Source of the DNA: Pseudophaeobacter arcticus DSM 23566
GTDB lineage: Bacteria; Pseudomonadota; Alphaproteobacteria; Rhodobacterales; Rhodobacteraceae
Reading direction: 5' to 3'
DNA: 64,000 bases
Assembly (NCBI RefSeq): GCF_000473205.1
Contig: NZ_AXBF01000005.1
Span: 124,001-188,000, forward strand
The notes below the pieces were generated by a model. The model saw only the letters and a list, made by a program, of their open reading frames with translations, did no database searches and was not told the origin of the DNA. Of the stretch, positions 8,354-17,075 are shown one piece after another (positions within the stretch are counted from its first letter, which is position 1; every line of letters starts with the position of its first letter). Both the position numbers and the translations under genes were made by a program.

Positions 8354-8740
8354 ATGGCCTATACCTATGATCGCGTCCTGAAAGACACCAAAATCGATGA
8401 CGCAGAGATGCGTGTTCGGGATGCTTTGGCAGACAAGGGCTTCGGCGTTCTGACTGAGATTGACGTCAAAGCGACGATGAAAAAGAAACTTGATGCGGAC
8501 ATGCCGCCTTACCGCATCTTGGGGGCCTGTAATCCGGGCATGGCGCACAAAGCCATCGAGATCGAGCCTCGCATCGGTGCGATGCTTCCCTGCAATGTTA
8601 TCCTGCGGCAACTGGACGGCGACACCGAGGTCAGCGCGGTCGATCCTGTCGCTTCGATGCAGGCGGTGCAGAACCAAGACCTGGACGCGGTCGCCGGCGA
8701 AGTCCGCGATCTCCTTCGGGACGCCCTCGACACCGCGTGA
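8354..8740 (+). CDS. DUF302 domain protein
   Basis: This 128-residue cytoplasmic protein matches the DUF302 family: the early VLKDTKIDDAEMRVRDAL helix, then GFGVLTEIDVKATM and the conserved YRILGACNPGMAHKAI segment with its ACNP motif. DUF302 proteins are common near metal resistance and sulfur genes; their function is not known. The ATG has aagga 8 bases upstream. It stands alone, between two hairpins, in the copper island. The cysteines of ACNP and MLPCNV could bind metal, but this is speculation. Confidence 0.85.
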   Translation: MAYTYDRVLKDTKIDDAEMRVRDALADKGFGVLTEIDVKATMKKKLDADMPPYRILGACNPGMAHKAIEIEPRIGAMLPCNVILRQLDGDTEVSAVDPVASMQAVQNQDLDAVAGEVRDLLRDALDTA

Positions 8741-8771
8741 TGGCGGGATGGGCGTTGGATGCCCTGTCGCA

Positions 8772-8799
8772 GATCGAGCGCCTTTAGCGGTGCTCGATC
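8772..8799 (+). terminator. Inverted repeat after DUF302 gene
   Basis: GATCGAGC and GCTCGATC form an 8-base-pair stem, extendable by three pairs including one wobble, with a short loop around TTTAGC. It lies 31 bases after the DUF302 stop and before lgt, a suitable place for a terminator. No T run follows. Confidence 0.45.
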
Positions 8800-8845
8800 A
8801 ATGCCATCTAATCCCCACGTAAATTCTTGATGAGGAACTCACCCA

Positions 8846-9766
8846 GTGCTGCCAGCGGGATTGCCATTTCCGGATATTGGAACCGACCTCTTCTCCTTCG
8901 ACATCGGGGGGGTCACATTCGCACTCCGCTGGTACGCGCTAGCCTATATCTTCGGTATCCTGATTGGCTGGCGCATTTGTTCGAGTGCCATAAGCCGTCC
9001 CGCGCTCTGGACGTCAGCTGGACCGCCGCTTGACCGAACGCAGATCGAAGATCTTCTGACGTGGATCATCATCGGCGTGATTGCTGGTGGTCGCCTGGGC
9101 TTTGTACTGTTCTACCAGCCCGCATATTATCTCGCCAATCCCTTGGAAATTCTGATGGTCTGGCAAGGCGGCATGTCTTTCCACGGGGGGTTCGCGGGAG
9201 TTGTCATCGCGGCCTTGCTGTTCTGCCTTAGACAGAACGCGTCATTGCTCAGCACTGGCGACTTGCTGGCTTTGGCAACACCACCAGGCTTGTTTCTTGG
9301 AAGGCTGGCGAACTTCACCAACAATGAGTTGTGGGGGCGTCCAACGGACGTTCCCTGGGCGGTGATCTTTCCCGGCGAAGTCGCGCAGGCCTGCCCAGGG
9401 GTTAGCGGCCTCTGCGCCCGACACCCGTCCCAGCTGTACGAGGCGGTATTGGAGGGGCTCATTCTTGGAATACTGCTCATTTATCTCGCTTGGGGCCGGG
9501 GCTGGCTGAAAATGCCCGGTGCCTTGGCTGGCGTGTTTCTGACCGGCTATGGTCTTGCCCGAAATTTCGTCGAGATGTTCCGGCAACCGGACCAGCAGTT
9601 CGTGACGGAAGATAACCCAATTGGCCATGCGCTCCACTTTGGTGAGTGGGGTTTGACCATGGGCCAGTTGCTCTCCATGCCAATGGTGCTGGTCGGGCTG
9701 GCGTTGATCGTGTTCGCCCGGCGGGAACGGGGCCGGACAGCGCCACCCCGCAGAGCCGCAATGTAA
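8846..9766 (+). CDS. lgt: Prolipoprotein diacylglyceryl transferase Lgt
   Basis: This 306-residue inner-membrane enzyme transfers diacylglycerol from phosphatidylglycerol to the cysteine of prolipoproteins. Family features are [29 protein letters not shown] (the Lgt signature), RHPSQLYEA and [11 protein letters not shown], in that order. Seven membrane helices can be drawn. The start is a GTG with gagga 9 bases upstream. A chromosomal lgt is essential in Gram-negative bacteria, so this is almost certainly an extra copy. The island contains several lipoproteins (6650-7279, 15380-15601, 15601-17064), which could be its clients. It ends 78 bases before the second copper ATPase, which has its own promoter. 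Confidence 0.95.
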   Translation: MLPAGLPFPDIGTDLFSFDIGGVTFALRWYALAYIFGILIGWRICSSAISRPALWTSAGPPLDRTQIEDLLTWIIIGVIAGGRLGFVLFYQPAYYLANPLEILMVWQGGMSFHGGFAGVVIAALLFCLRQNASLLSTGDLLALATPPGLFLGRLANFTNNELWGRPTDVPWAVIFPGEVAQACPGVSGLCARHPSQLYEAVLEGLILGILLIYLAWGRGWLKMPGALAGVFLTGYGLARNFVEMFRQPDQQFVTEDNPIGHALHFGEWGLTMGQLLSMPMVLVGLALIVFARRERGRTAPPRRAAM

Positions 9767-9784
9767 TCGCCGTACTGATCTCTC

Positions 9785-9815
9785 TTGACCCTCCTGTGGA
9801 TGGAAGCCCCAAGCA
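9785..9815 (+). promoter_or_regulatory. CueR-like promoter of the second copper ATPase
   Basis: A -35 box TTGACC (9785-9790) is followed by the imperfect dyad CTCC-N7-GGAAG (9791-9806) and a weak -10 region near 9810-9815, giving the long, about 19-base spacer of MerR-family promoters. The layout closely follows the CueR box known in front of copper ATPase genes. Confidence 0.6.
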
Positions 9816-9844
9816 AGAGAAGCATTCTCGGAAAGGACCGCAAA

Positions 9845-12190
9845 ATGAGCACCCCCGACAGTTCTGAAACCACAGCAGCTTCCTCGGTATTCGTTTGCCC
9901 CATGCACCCTGAGGTGCGGCAGTTTGAGCCCGGCAAATGTCCGAAATGCGGGATGCACCTCGTGCCGGAATCGGAGCTCGAGGTCCATTCAGCACATGAT
10001 CATCACGAACACCACGCGGGTGCCACGCCGGCCGATGGCCGATATGATCTGGTTCCTACAGGACATGATGGTCCCATTTTCACCTGCCCGATGCACCCTC
10101 AGGTGCGGCAGCCTGATCCGGGCGCGTGTCCGATCTGTGGTATGGGATTGGAACTGGAATCCGGTGTGCCGGGCGATGAAGGTCCAAATCCCGAACTGGT
10201 GGATTTCACACGGCGGTTCTGGGTCGGCACAGTCCTGACGATCCCGCTCCTTGTCCTCACGATGGGGCCATTCGTCGGTTTCCCCGCAGTCCGGACTTTT
10301 TTTGGCGAAAGCACCACACAATGGATCGAATTGATCCTGGCAACGCCAGTGGTCTTGTGGTGCGGCTGGCCGTTTCTGGAACGCGGATGGATTTCGTTCC
10401 GCACATTGAACCTCAACATGTTCTCCCTGATCGGCATGGGCGTTCTTGCCGCCTGGCTCTTCAGCGTCGTTGCCGTTCTCGCACCGGACATATTCCCTGA
10501 TGGGTTCCGAGACTCCGAAGGCCATGTCGGCGTCTATTTCGAGGCGGCGGCGGTGATCGTGACGCTGGTGCTGCTCGGCCAGGTGATGGAACTACGCGCC
10601 CGCGAGGGGACCGGCAAGGCGATCCGCGCGCTTCTCGACATGGCGGCAAAGACCGCGCGGGTCATCCGGGACGACGGATCCGAGGAGGAAATCCCGCTGG
10701 AGGACGTGCAAGTCGGGGACCGGCTGCGCGTGCGGCCCGGTGACAAGGTGCCGGTCGATGGCGTGGTTCTGGACGGCCGGTCCTCGGTCGACGAAAGCAT
10801 GATCTCCGGTGAACCCGTGCCGGTCGAGAAGACCGAGGGCGACCCGCTGACCGGCGCGACGATCAATGGCACCGGCAGTCTGGTGATGGAGGCGACGCGT
10901 GTCGGGTCCGACACGATGCTGGCTCAAATTGTCGAGATGGTGTCGAACGCGCAGCGCTCGCGCGCCCCGATCCAGAAATACGCCGACAAGGTGGCGGGAT
11001 ATTTCGTTCCGGCCGTCATCGGTATCGCGGTCCTGTCCTTCATCGCCTGGGCGATCTGGGGGCCCGCGCCTGCGCTTTCCTACGCATTGATTTCGGCGGT
11101 GGCGGTTCTGATCATCGCCTGTCCTTGTGCGCTTGGCCTGGCGACACCGATGTCGATCATGACAGCGACAGGACGGGGCGCTCAGGCAGGGGTGCTGATC
11201 AAGAACGCCGAGGCGCTGGAGCGGTTCGAGAAAGTCGATACCCTGATCGTCGACAAGACCGGCACGTTGACCGAAGGCAAGCCGCGGCTTGTCGACGTAC
11301 TCCCGCAACCCGGCCACGACGAAGCCGAGGTCTTGCGTCTCGCCGCATCGCTTGAGCGCGGATCGGAGCACCCCTTGGCCGAAGCGATCGTCAGGGGTGC
11401 GGAGGAGCGAGATGTCAAAATGGACGAGGCACGGGACTTCGAGGCGGTCACTGGCAAGGGCGTCAAGGGGGTCGTTGACGGCAAAGCGGTCGCGCTCGGC
11501 AATTTGGCGATGATCCGCGAATTGGGGCTCGAGGCGGGCGCGTTGACCGCCAAGGCCAATGCCCGCCGCGACGAAGGCGAGACGGTCATGTTCGTTGTGC
11601 TGGATGGCGAGATCGCCGGTCTAGTTGCTGTCGCCGACCCAGTGAAGGAGACCACGCCAGAAGCCATCGAGGATCTGCATGAACTGGGGTTCCGCGTCAT
11701 CATGGCGACCGGCGACAACGAACGCACGGCCAAGGCCATCGGCACGCGGCTCGGAATCGATGAGATCCGGGCCGACGTGCTGCCGGAGGACAAGGCGCGG
11801 ATCATCCTTGAGTTGCAAGAGGCGGGCCACAAGGTCGCCATGGCCGGGGATGGCGTCAACGACGCCCCCGCGCTCGCGCAGGCCGATGTCGGCATCGCCA
11901 TGGGCACCGGCGCCGATGTGGCCATCGAAAGCGCGGGCGTCACGCTGGTCAAGGGCAACCTTGATGGTATCGTGCGTGCGCGGCGGCTCGCCCGGGCCAC
12001 GATGCGCAACATCCGCCAGAACCTGTTCTTCGCGCTGATCTACAACGCCTCCGGCGTGCCGGTCGCGGCGGGAGTTCTGTTTCCCTTCTTTGGCATCCTC
12101 ATCAGTCCGATGTTTGCTGCCTTCGCCATGAGCGCGTCGTCAATCTCGGTGGTGCTCAATTCGCTGCGCCTTCGCGGCGTTCGTATCTAG
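9845..12190 (+). CDS. copA: Cu+-exporting P1B-type ATPase with two N-terminal heavy-metal-binding modules
   Basis: This 781-residue pump moves Cu+ or Ag+ to the periplasm. The N terminus has two heavy-metal-binding modules of the CPMHP...CPKCGM / CPICGM kind (about residues 18-40 and 80-102) joined by a His-rich linker (HDHHEHH), instead of the usual CxxC ferredoxin-like domains. Then follow the [10 protein letters not shown] membrane motif, DKTGTLTEG phosphorylation site, SEHP motif and [10 protein letters not shown] hinge. The final helices show IYN and MSASS, the Cu+ subgroup signature. The ATG at 9845 follows aagga by 7 bases; an upstream TTG lies inside the promoter and is rejected. It resembles SilP/CopA pumps. 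Regulation by the CueR-type protein at 1057 is inferred from the promoter. Confidence 0.95.
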   Translation: MSTPDSSETTAASSVFVCPMHPEVRQFEPGKCPKCGMHLVPESELEVHSAHDHHEHHAGATPADGRYDLVPTGHDGPIFTCPMHPQVRQPDPGACPICGMGLELESGVPGDEGPNPELVDFTRRFWVGTVLTIPLLVLTMGPFVGFPAVRTFFGESTTQWIELILATPVVLWCGWPFLERGWISFRTLNLNMFSLIGMGVLAAWLFSVVAVLAPDIFPDGFRDSEGHVGVYFEAAAVIVTLVLLGQVMELRAREGTGKAIRALLDMAAKTARVIRDDGSEEEIPLEDVQVGDRLRVRPGDKVPVDGVVLDGRSSVDESMISGEPVPVEKTEGDPLTGATINGTGSLVMEATRVGSDTMLAQIVEMVSNAQRSRAPIQKYADKVAGYFVPAVIGIAVLSFIAWAIWGPAPALSYALISAVAVLIIACPCALGLATPMSIMTATGRGAQAGVLIKNAEALERFEKVDTLIVDKTGTLTEGKPRLVDVLPQPGHDEAEVLRLAASLERGSEHPLAEAIVRGAEERDVKMDEARDFEAVTGKGVKGVVDGKAVALGNLAMIRELGLEAGALTAKANARRDEGETVMFVVLDGEIAGLVAVADPVKETTPEAIEDLHELGFRVIMATGDNERTAKAIGTRLGIDEIRADVLPEDKARIILELQEAGHKVAMAGDGVNDAPALAQADVGIAMGTGADVAIESAGVTLVKGNLDGIVRARRLARATMRNIRQNLFFALIYNASGVPVAAGVLFPFFGILISPMFAAFAMSASSISVVLNSLRLRGVRI

Positions 12191-12238
12191 AAGCGCGCAA
12201 CAGCGTTCGGACGAACCAAAATTAAAAGGGGGCCATTT

Positions 12239-13564
12239 ATGCAGAGCGAAAAAGAAACGTACCGCGAAAATTCCATCAGTCTGGGCGGAGCCGTTGCGAT
12301 GGGGACAGGCGTGATGATCGGCGCTGGAATCTTTGCGTTGACGGGGCAAATCGCGCAGCTCGCCGGCCCGCTTTTCCCGCTTGCATTCATCGCCGGCGCG
12401 GTCGTCACAAGCTTCAGCGCCTACAGCTTCATCAGGATGTCGAACAAATGGCCGTCCTCGGGTGGCATCGCCATGATCCTGCAGAAATGCTATGGCCCCG
12501 GAGCCATCGCGGGCGGGGCCGCACTGCTGATGGCGCTCAGCATGGTGATCGCGGAAAGCCTCGTCGCCCGGACCTTCGCCACCTATGTCTTGCGCCCTTT
12601 CGATATCGAAGGTGGCCCATTGGTCCCCGCTCTGGCCGTGGCCGTAATCGTTTTCGCCTTTCTGGTGAACATGGCCGGAAACCGCTCGGTCGGGCTGTTT
12701 TCATTGATTATGGCAGCAATCAAGATCGGTGGCATAGCTCTGTTCGGCATCGCTGCTTTGTGGTCTAGTGGTTTTGCGTTCGCTGCGGCTTCCGAGACGC
12801 CTCAATCCTATGGCATCACGGGTTTCATAGCATCCACGGCGCTGGCTATCCTCGCCTTCAAAGGGTTCACGACGATCACCAACAGCGGGGCCGAGATCAC
12901 CGAACCAAACCGCAACGTTGGCCGAGCGATCATGTTCTCGATCGGGATCTGCGTCGTCGCCTACCTGTTGGTCGCCTTCGGGGTTGGTTCGAGTCTGACG
13001 ATCGAGGAGATCATCTCAGCGCGTGACTATTCTCTTGCACAAGCGGCGCAGCCCGCCCTTGGACAAACCGGCTTCATATTGACGGTGATCCTGGCCGCTG
13101 TCGCAACCGCATCGGGCGTTCTGGCCAGCGTCTTCGCGGTGTCGCGTATGCTGGCGATGCTGACCGACATGGAAATGATCCCGCACAGCCATTTCGGTAT
13201 GTCCGGCCCTATCCAACGCCACACGCTGGTCTATACCGTTGTCATCGCCGCGACGTTGGCCGTGCTTTTCGATCTTGGCCGGATCGCATCCCTCGGTGCT
13301 TTCTTCTACCTTGTCATGGACATGATCATACATTGGGGCGTGTTCCACTATCGTCGAGCAGACGTCGGCGCCTCAGGTATCGTGCTTTTGACTGCCCTGG
13401 CGCTCGATGTAGTTGTACTGGCAGCTTTCACCGTGATGAAGCTTCAAAGCGACCCGATGATCGTTCTGTATGCGGCTGTCGGAATGATCGCTGTCTTCGC
13501 TTTCGAGCGCGTTTACTTGTCGCGATGGTTGGCACCTCAGGCCGCGCATTCCCACGGTGAATAG
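12239..13564 (+). CDS. APC-family amino acid permease
   Basis: This 441-residue protein has about twelve membrane helices and the family start GVMIGAGIFALTGQIAQLAGP, followed by SGGIAMILQKCYGPG and the ITEPNRNVGRAI loop, typical of the APC superfamily. These permeases take up amino acids or amines with protons or sodium. The substrate cannot be told. The ATG follows an aaaaggggg site by 7 bases and lies 48 bases after the copper ATPase, so it is probably read from the same promoter. Why a permease is in a copper operon is not clear; uptake of a copper-binding or sulfur amino acid would be one reason, but nothing in the sequence proves it. Confidence 0.85.
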   Translation: MQSEKETYRENSISLGGAVAMGTGVMIGAGIFALTGQIAQLAGPLFPLAFIAGAVVTSFSAYSFIRMSNKWPSSGGIAMILQKCYGPGAIAGGAALLMALSMVIAESLVARTFATYVLRPFDIEGGPLVPALAVAVIVFAFLVNMAGNRSVGLFSLIMAAIKIGGIALFGIAALWSSGFAFAAASETPQSYGITGFIASTALAILAFKGFTTITNSGAEITEPNRNVGRAIMFSIGICVVAYLLVAFGVGSSLTIEEIISARDYSLAQAAQPALGQTGFILTVILAAVATASGVLASVFAVSRMLAMLTDMEMIPHSHFGMSGPIQRHTLVYTVVIAATLAVLFDLGRIASLGAFFYLVMDMIIHWGVFHYRRADVGASGIVLLTALALDVVVLAAFTVMKLQSDPMIVLYAAVGMIAVFAFERVYLSRWLAPQAAHSHGE

Positions 13565-13575
13565 CCAGCCATCAT

Positions 13576-14280
13576 TTAGCCCTGAAGGAATGCGATGCCT
13601 TGTGCACCGATTGCGATCAATCCGACCGACAGGGCAAACGCAAACAAGGCGAGCAGCATCAAGCCCGCTTTTATTGGCAAGCGACGAACGGTCGGTCCAA
13701 GAAATTCCGACTGCCCGAAAGCTGAAACATATAGCGGCAGCGCGCTGATCATTGTCGCATAAAGATAAACTCCGGAGATGTTCTCAAAAAACGCCGAACG
13801 CGCAAGGGTTGGGGCAACGACCGACAACGCGGTTGCACGACTGCCCCCGAATGACTCGAACCAGTCGGCAGACAAAACGTAGATCAGTGCGTGGAGGCTT
13901 GGAAAGAGAATGGCTCTGAGCAAGATATCCACCAGCACGAAAAACGCCGTATCTCGGCGGGCGACCTTTGGTTTCTGTATCACCGCGAAAAGAAAAAAAC
14001 TGACATAGTTTATGGCAAAAACTACGGGCAGACCGTTGGTCGTAACTTGCCTCAGAAAGCGGGCCAGCGATGGCCCGCCGGCGGCAAGAGCCGCTGCAAA
14101 GCCCGGCGAAAGCAAGATATAAAGGCAGAGGACCGCCAGTAACGCTGCGAGGCTGAATGCCAAGACAATGCTCACAAATTGAACACCGGGCATGTCGACG
14201 GAGAAAAACCTCTGCATGTTAGAACGTTGGCACATATACGGCTTGAGATCGAGGATGTTGAACCTGCGTTTGGGAACCAA
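13576..14280 (-). CDS. Unknown membrane protein
   Basis: This protein of up to 234 residues has about five hydrophobic segments (roughly residues 36-60, 85-105, 112-135, 150-175 and 205-230) and no domain that I recognise. It is transcribed toward the permease gene and ends 11 bases from it. The longest frame starts at a TTG (14280) with ctggag 9 bases upstream; the first ATG that would still keep all helices is at 14217 but has no ribosome site, so the start is open. Its location inside the copper island is the only hint to function. Confidence 0.6.
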   Translation of the reverse strand: MVPKRRFNILDLKPYMCQRSNMQRFFSVDMPGVQFVSIVLAFSLAALLAVLCLYILLSPGFAAALAAGGPSLARFLRQVTTNGLPVVFAINYVSFFLFAVIQKPKVARRDTAFFVLVDILLRAILFPSLHALIYVLSADWFESFGGSRATALSVVAPTLARSAFFENISGVYLYATMISALPLYVSAFGQSEFLGPTVRRLPIKAGLMLLALFAFALSVGLIAIGAQGIAFLQG

Positions 14281-14297
14281 GCATTCGCTCCAGGTCT

Positions 14298-14711
14298 TTG
14301 GGACGAATGAAATTTAAGTTTCGAAATCTCCTGAACCGCGTTCCATGTCTCGACTGCAGGCCGAGCGACATAACAAATGGTAGGTTACTGCCGGACCTAG
14401 TTGCGGAAATGTTGATAGCATTGGAAAGTAGCTTTTCTGCATGTCTTACGCTGGCGGTAATTTTCAGAACGGAATATTCCTATCCGAGTGGGCGGACTCC
14501 TTTCAGGGTCTATTGCAATCTGCGCGGAGATCGCGGCCATCGTGCCGCTTCCATGCAAAAGCCCATCATGGCTGCCGACCCAGATGCAAAAGTTTCGTGC
14601 GATCTGACTGCACCTATCGTCGGCGTCGACAGCACTCTGGATGAAACTGCATTGGCGGTAGCGATCAGCGACGCGGGCTACAGGTCTGAGAAGCTGGCTG
14701 AAGTTCGGTAG
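14298..14711 (+). pseudogene. Degenerate HMA (CopZ-like) metal-binding domain
   Basis: The last about 60 codons (14520-14711) keep the frame of a heavy-metal-associated domain: RAASMQKPIMAADPDAKV and VDSTLDETALAVAISDAGY align with the second half of CopZ-type chaperones. The CxxC metal site is replaced by RGHR (14532-14543), each Cys codon differing from TGC or TGT by one T-to-C change. The upstream half does not resemble the family. The frame is open to a TTG at 14298 and an ATG at 14307, without a good ribosome site. It is most likely a decayed copper chaperone gene; a protein with altered specificity cannot be ruled out. Confidence 0.5.
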
Positions 14712-14838
14712 CACAAGACGCGTCAGCATCGCTCCGCTGACCGGAGGGGAATATTGGCTCTTTATATGTTTCTGATATGCAACATTTTCTGACGGCAGCG
14801 GCCGAATCTCGCCTTTTTCACAAAAAAGCGACAAACCT

Positions 14839-14850
14839 TCCTGCGCAGGA
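14839..14850. promoter_or_regulatory. 12-bp perfect palindrome upstream of copper operon
   Basis: TCCTGCGCAGGA lies 40 bases upstream of the gene at 14890. It differs from the palindrome at 3132-3143 only by the central A/T pair, and both precede copper genes. A shared regulator is a reasonable guess. Confidence 0.4.
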
Positions 14851-14889
14851 CGGATTGACTGGATTGCTTCGGTATCCGATATCTAGAGC

Positions 14890-15306
14890 ATGAGCTTTCG
14901 AGTTTTCATATCATGCTGGTTCAAGACGTTTACGTGCATTGCGTTTGCGTTAGCCTTGGTATTTTCACCACCTTCTGCCGCTCACGCGGCGTCCGGCATG
15001 CATGACGGACATCAAGCCAAGTCTATTGTTGTCGTTGGTGCCGCCATGACTCATGACACCGGAAGCGATGCGCATCACGCGCATGAGAAGCTTAGGGTCG
15101 CAAGCGACATCGCAGCGTCCGACAAGGATGGCAAAGAGCAACAATCCCAAGAGTGTTGCAACGGTATCTGTATTTCTGTCGTCTTCCTCGAAGACACCAA
15201 GATCGAAGCAGAGCCGGTTGGTACAAGTGAATATGTCATTCTCGACGGTCAAACGTATTCGGTGGAAACAGCAGGGTTCCTGCGGCCCCCTCGATTCCTG
15301 ATCTGA
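14890..15306 (+). CDS. Secreted His-rich small protein of unknown function
   Basis: This 138-residue protein has a signal peptide (hydrophobic core in about residues 12-30, cleavage near AHA-ASG) and a mature part with many histidines (GMHDGHQ, DAHHAHE) and a cysteine cluster ECCNGIC. The combination suggests a periplasmic metal-binding protein. I do not know the family. The ATG has no strong ribosome site. It begins the gene series that leads to the TolC-like outer-membrane protein and the second multicopper oxidase, and is separated by 73 bases from the small lipoprotein. Copper or silver binding is inference. Confidence 0.65.
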   Translation: MSFRVFISCWFKTFTCIAFALALVFSPPSAAHAASGMHDGHQAKSIVVVGAAMTHDTGSDAHHAHEKLRVASDIAASDKDGKEQQSQECCNGICISVVFLEDTKIEAEPVGTSEYVILDGQTYSVETAGFLRPPRFLI

Positions 15307-15379
15307 ACCGACGCCCAAAACGGGTGTGAGCCTTGCGCAGAGTCTGCGTGAGACAACGTTCACCAATCAGGTTACTTTC

Positions 15380-15601
15380 ATGAAAATTCATCTACTTATG
15401 GGGGCTTCGGCCCTCGGGCTTGGCGCATGCGCCTATGAGCCCACCCCGTTGCCGTCCGTCGCGACCCAACAGGCCGTCGTCAACACGGCAGTTTCATCGC
15501 CGATCAGCTATCAGGACCCCTTGGCGGGCTACACCTATCGCGGCCCTACAGGTCCCCGCGACTGGCGTTCCGTCAATCAAGAACAGACGGAGGGCAACTG
15601 A
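15380..15601 (+). CDS. Small lipoprotein
   Basis: This 73-residue protein starts with a lipoprotein signal (LMGASALGLGAC) and has a short mature chain rich in Pro, Thr and Tyr. The ATG at 15380 was chosen because it opens the signal peptide. Its stop codon overlaps the start of the next gene by one base (TGATG), so it is translationally coupled to the outer-membrane efflux protein and probably works with it. No wider family is recognised. Confidence 0.75.
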   Translation: MKIHLLMGASALGLGACAYEPTPLPSVATQQAVVNTAVSSPISYQDPLAGYTYRGPTGPRDWRSVNQEQTEGN

Positions 15602-17064
15602 TGCGGGTATCGAAGTTTCCGCTGGTTTTCGGCTTTCCGCTAATCCTGGGTGCCTGTGCTACCGCTGTGCCGGGCATCTACACGGAACCAAAAGCTGGCT
15701 TCGCCAATATTTCCAGCCAGGTCACACCAGCCCTCGGCAAACGGACAGCCTTCGCCGAAACCCAGGCCGAAAACGAGGCCTTGAAGAAGCAGGTGCACGC
15801 AATGGTGCACCGCAAGACCATTTCGGCGGACACCGCCGTTCAGGTCGCGCTTCTGAACAACAAAGGGTTGCAGGCGTCCTATGCAAACGTCGGCCTGTCT
15901 GCCGCAGAGGCCTGGCAGCAATCGATGCCGGAAAACCCAATCGTGTCGATTGGTATACTGGGCATCGGTGCGCCCGAACTGGGTGCCTACAGGGCGATCG
16001 AGGGACTGATCCGGTCGAACGTGCTCGATGCCACCACTCGCAAGCAGCGTACGGCCATTGCAGACGCAAACTTCCGGCAGGCTCAACTGAGCGCCGTGAA
16101 CGACACACTCGCACTGGCCAATCAGACGCGGAAGGCATGGGTCGATGCCGTAGCCGCCTTCGAAGCTGTGAGTTATCTCCGCCGTGCGAAAGCGACGTCT
16201 GACGCCGGATCGGAATTAGCGATGAGACTGGGCGAGACCGGCGCGCTTAACACAGCCGGGCAGGCCCGTGAACAGGCATTCAATGCCGAACTCGCCGGAC
16301 AACTTGCCCAGGCACGCTTGAATGCTACCCGGTCCAAAGAGCAGCTGACCAGGCTCATGGGGCTGTGGGGCACCGAAGTCGACTATTATGTGCCCGATGC
16401 TCTTCCTGCGCTGCCGCGTTCCGTCGGCCGTGTGACTGACATCGAAGCGAAAGCATTGCGAAATCGGGTTGATCTGCGCGTTGCCAAACTTGGCCTGGAA
16501 GCACAGGCCAAGGCGTTTGGTCTGACTGATCAGACTCGCATTATCAGCGATCTCGAATTCATTGCCGGGTTCGAAGCGGAGCGGGAAATTGAGGACGGAG
16601 AAACGGAGACCGTGACCACCCCTCAGGTGGAGGTGGAGTTCGCAATCCCGATCTACGACACCGGGAAGGCACGGATGCGCAAGGCGGAATTGTCGTACCT
16701 GCAAGCAGCCAACGTGCTGGCAGAAAGAGCCGTCAACGTCCGGTCCGAAGCGCGTGGTGCTGAAGCCTCCTATCACGCCGCGTATAAGATCGCCCGCCAC
16801 TATCGCGACGTTCTGGTGCCGCTACGCACGACCGTCGAAGAAGAGGGGCTGCTGTCTTATAACGGCATGATCACCAACACTTTCGAGCTGCTGACAGACG
16901 TGCGCGAGAAACTGGGCGCATCACTGGAAGCGGCAAACGCAAAACGCGAATTCTACATGGCACAGGCTGATCTGACCGCTGCGATCTATGGCGGCGGCGA
17001 AGGCGGTGGCGGTGCTGGTGGAGAAGGCGCGACACTTGCCGCCGGTGGCGGCGCAGGACACTGA
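15601..17064 (+). CDS. TolC-family outer-membrane efflux lipoprotein (CusC-like)
   Basis: This 487-residue protein has a lipoprotein signal (LILGACATA) and the long amphipathic helices of outer-membrane efflux proteins, including the NNKGLQASYANVGLSAAEAWQ segment and the second-half EVEFAIPIYDTGKARMRKAELSYLQA repeat (only partly quoted here). It would form a trimeric channel for metal or drug export. The end is a Gly-rich tail. No membrane-fusion protein or RND pump gene is next to it, which is unusual for a CusC-like channel; instead a multicopper oxidase follows 11 bases downstream. The channel may pair with pumps coded elsewhere or play the part that PcoB-like outer-membrane proteins play in copper operons. 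Confidence 0.85.
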   Translation: MRVSKFPLVFGFPLILGACATAVPGIYTEPKAGFANISSQVTPALGKRTAFAETQAENEALKKQVHAMVHRKTISADTAVQVALLNNKGLQASYANVGLSAAEAWQQSMPENPIVSIGILGIGAPELGAYRAIEGLIRSNVLDATTRKQRTAIADANFRQAQLSAVNDTLALANQTRKAWVDAVAAFEAVSYLRRAKATSDAGSELAMRLGETGALNTAGQAREQAFNAELAGQLAQARLNATRSKEQLTRLMGLWGTEVDYYVPDALPALPRSVGRVTDIEAKALRNRVDLRVAKLGLEAQAKAFGLTDQTRIISDLEFIAGFEAEREIEDGETETVTTPQVEVEFAIPIYDTGKARMRKAELSYLQAANVLAERAVNVRSEARGAEASYHAAYKIARHYRDVLVPLRTTVEEEGLLSYNGMITNTFELLTDVREKLGASLEAANAKREFYMAQADLTAAIYGGGEGGGGAGGEGATLAAGGGAGH

Positions 17065-17075
17065 AAGGAACTGAC

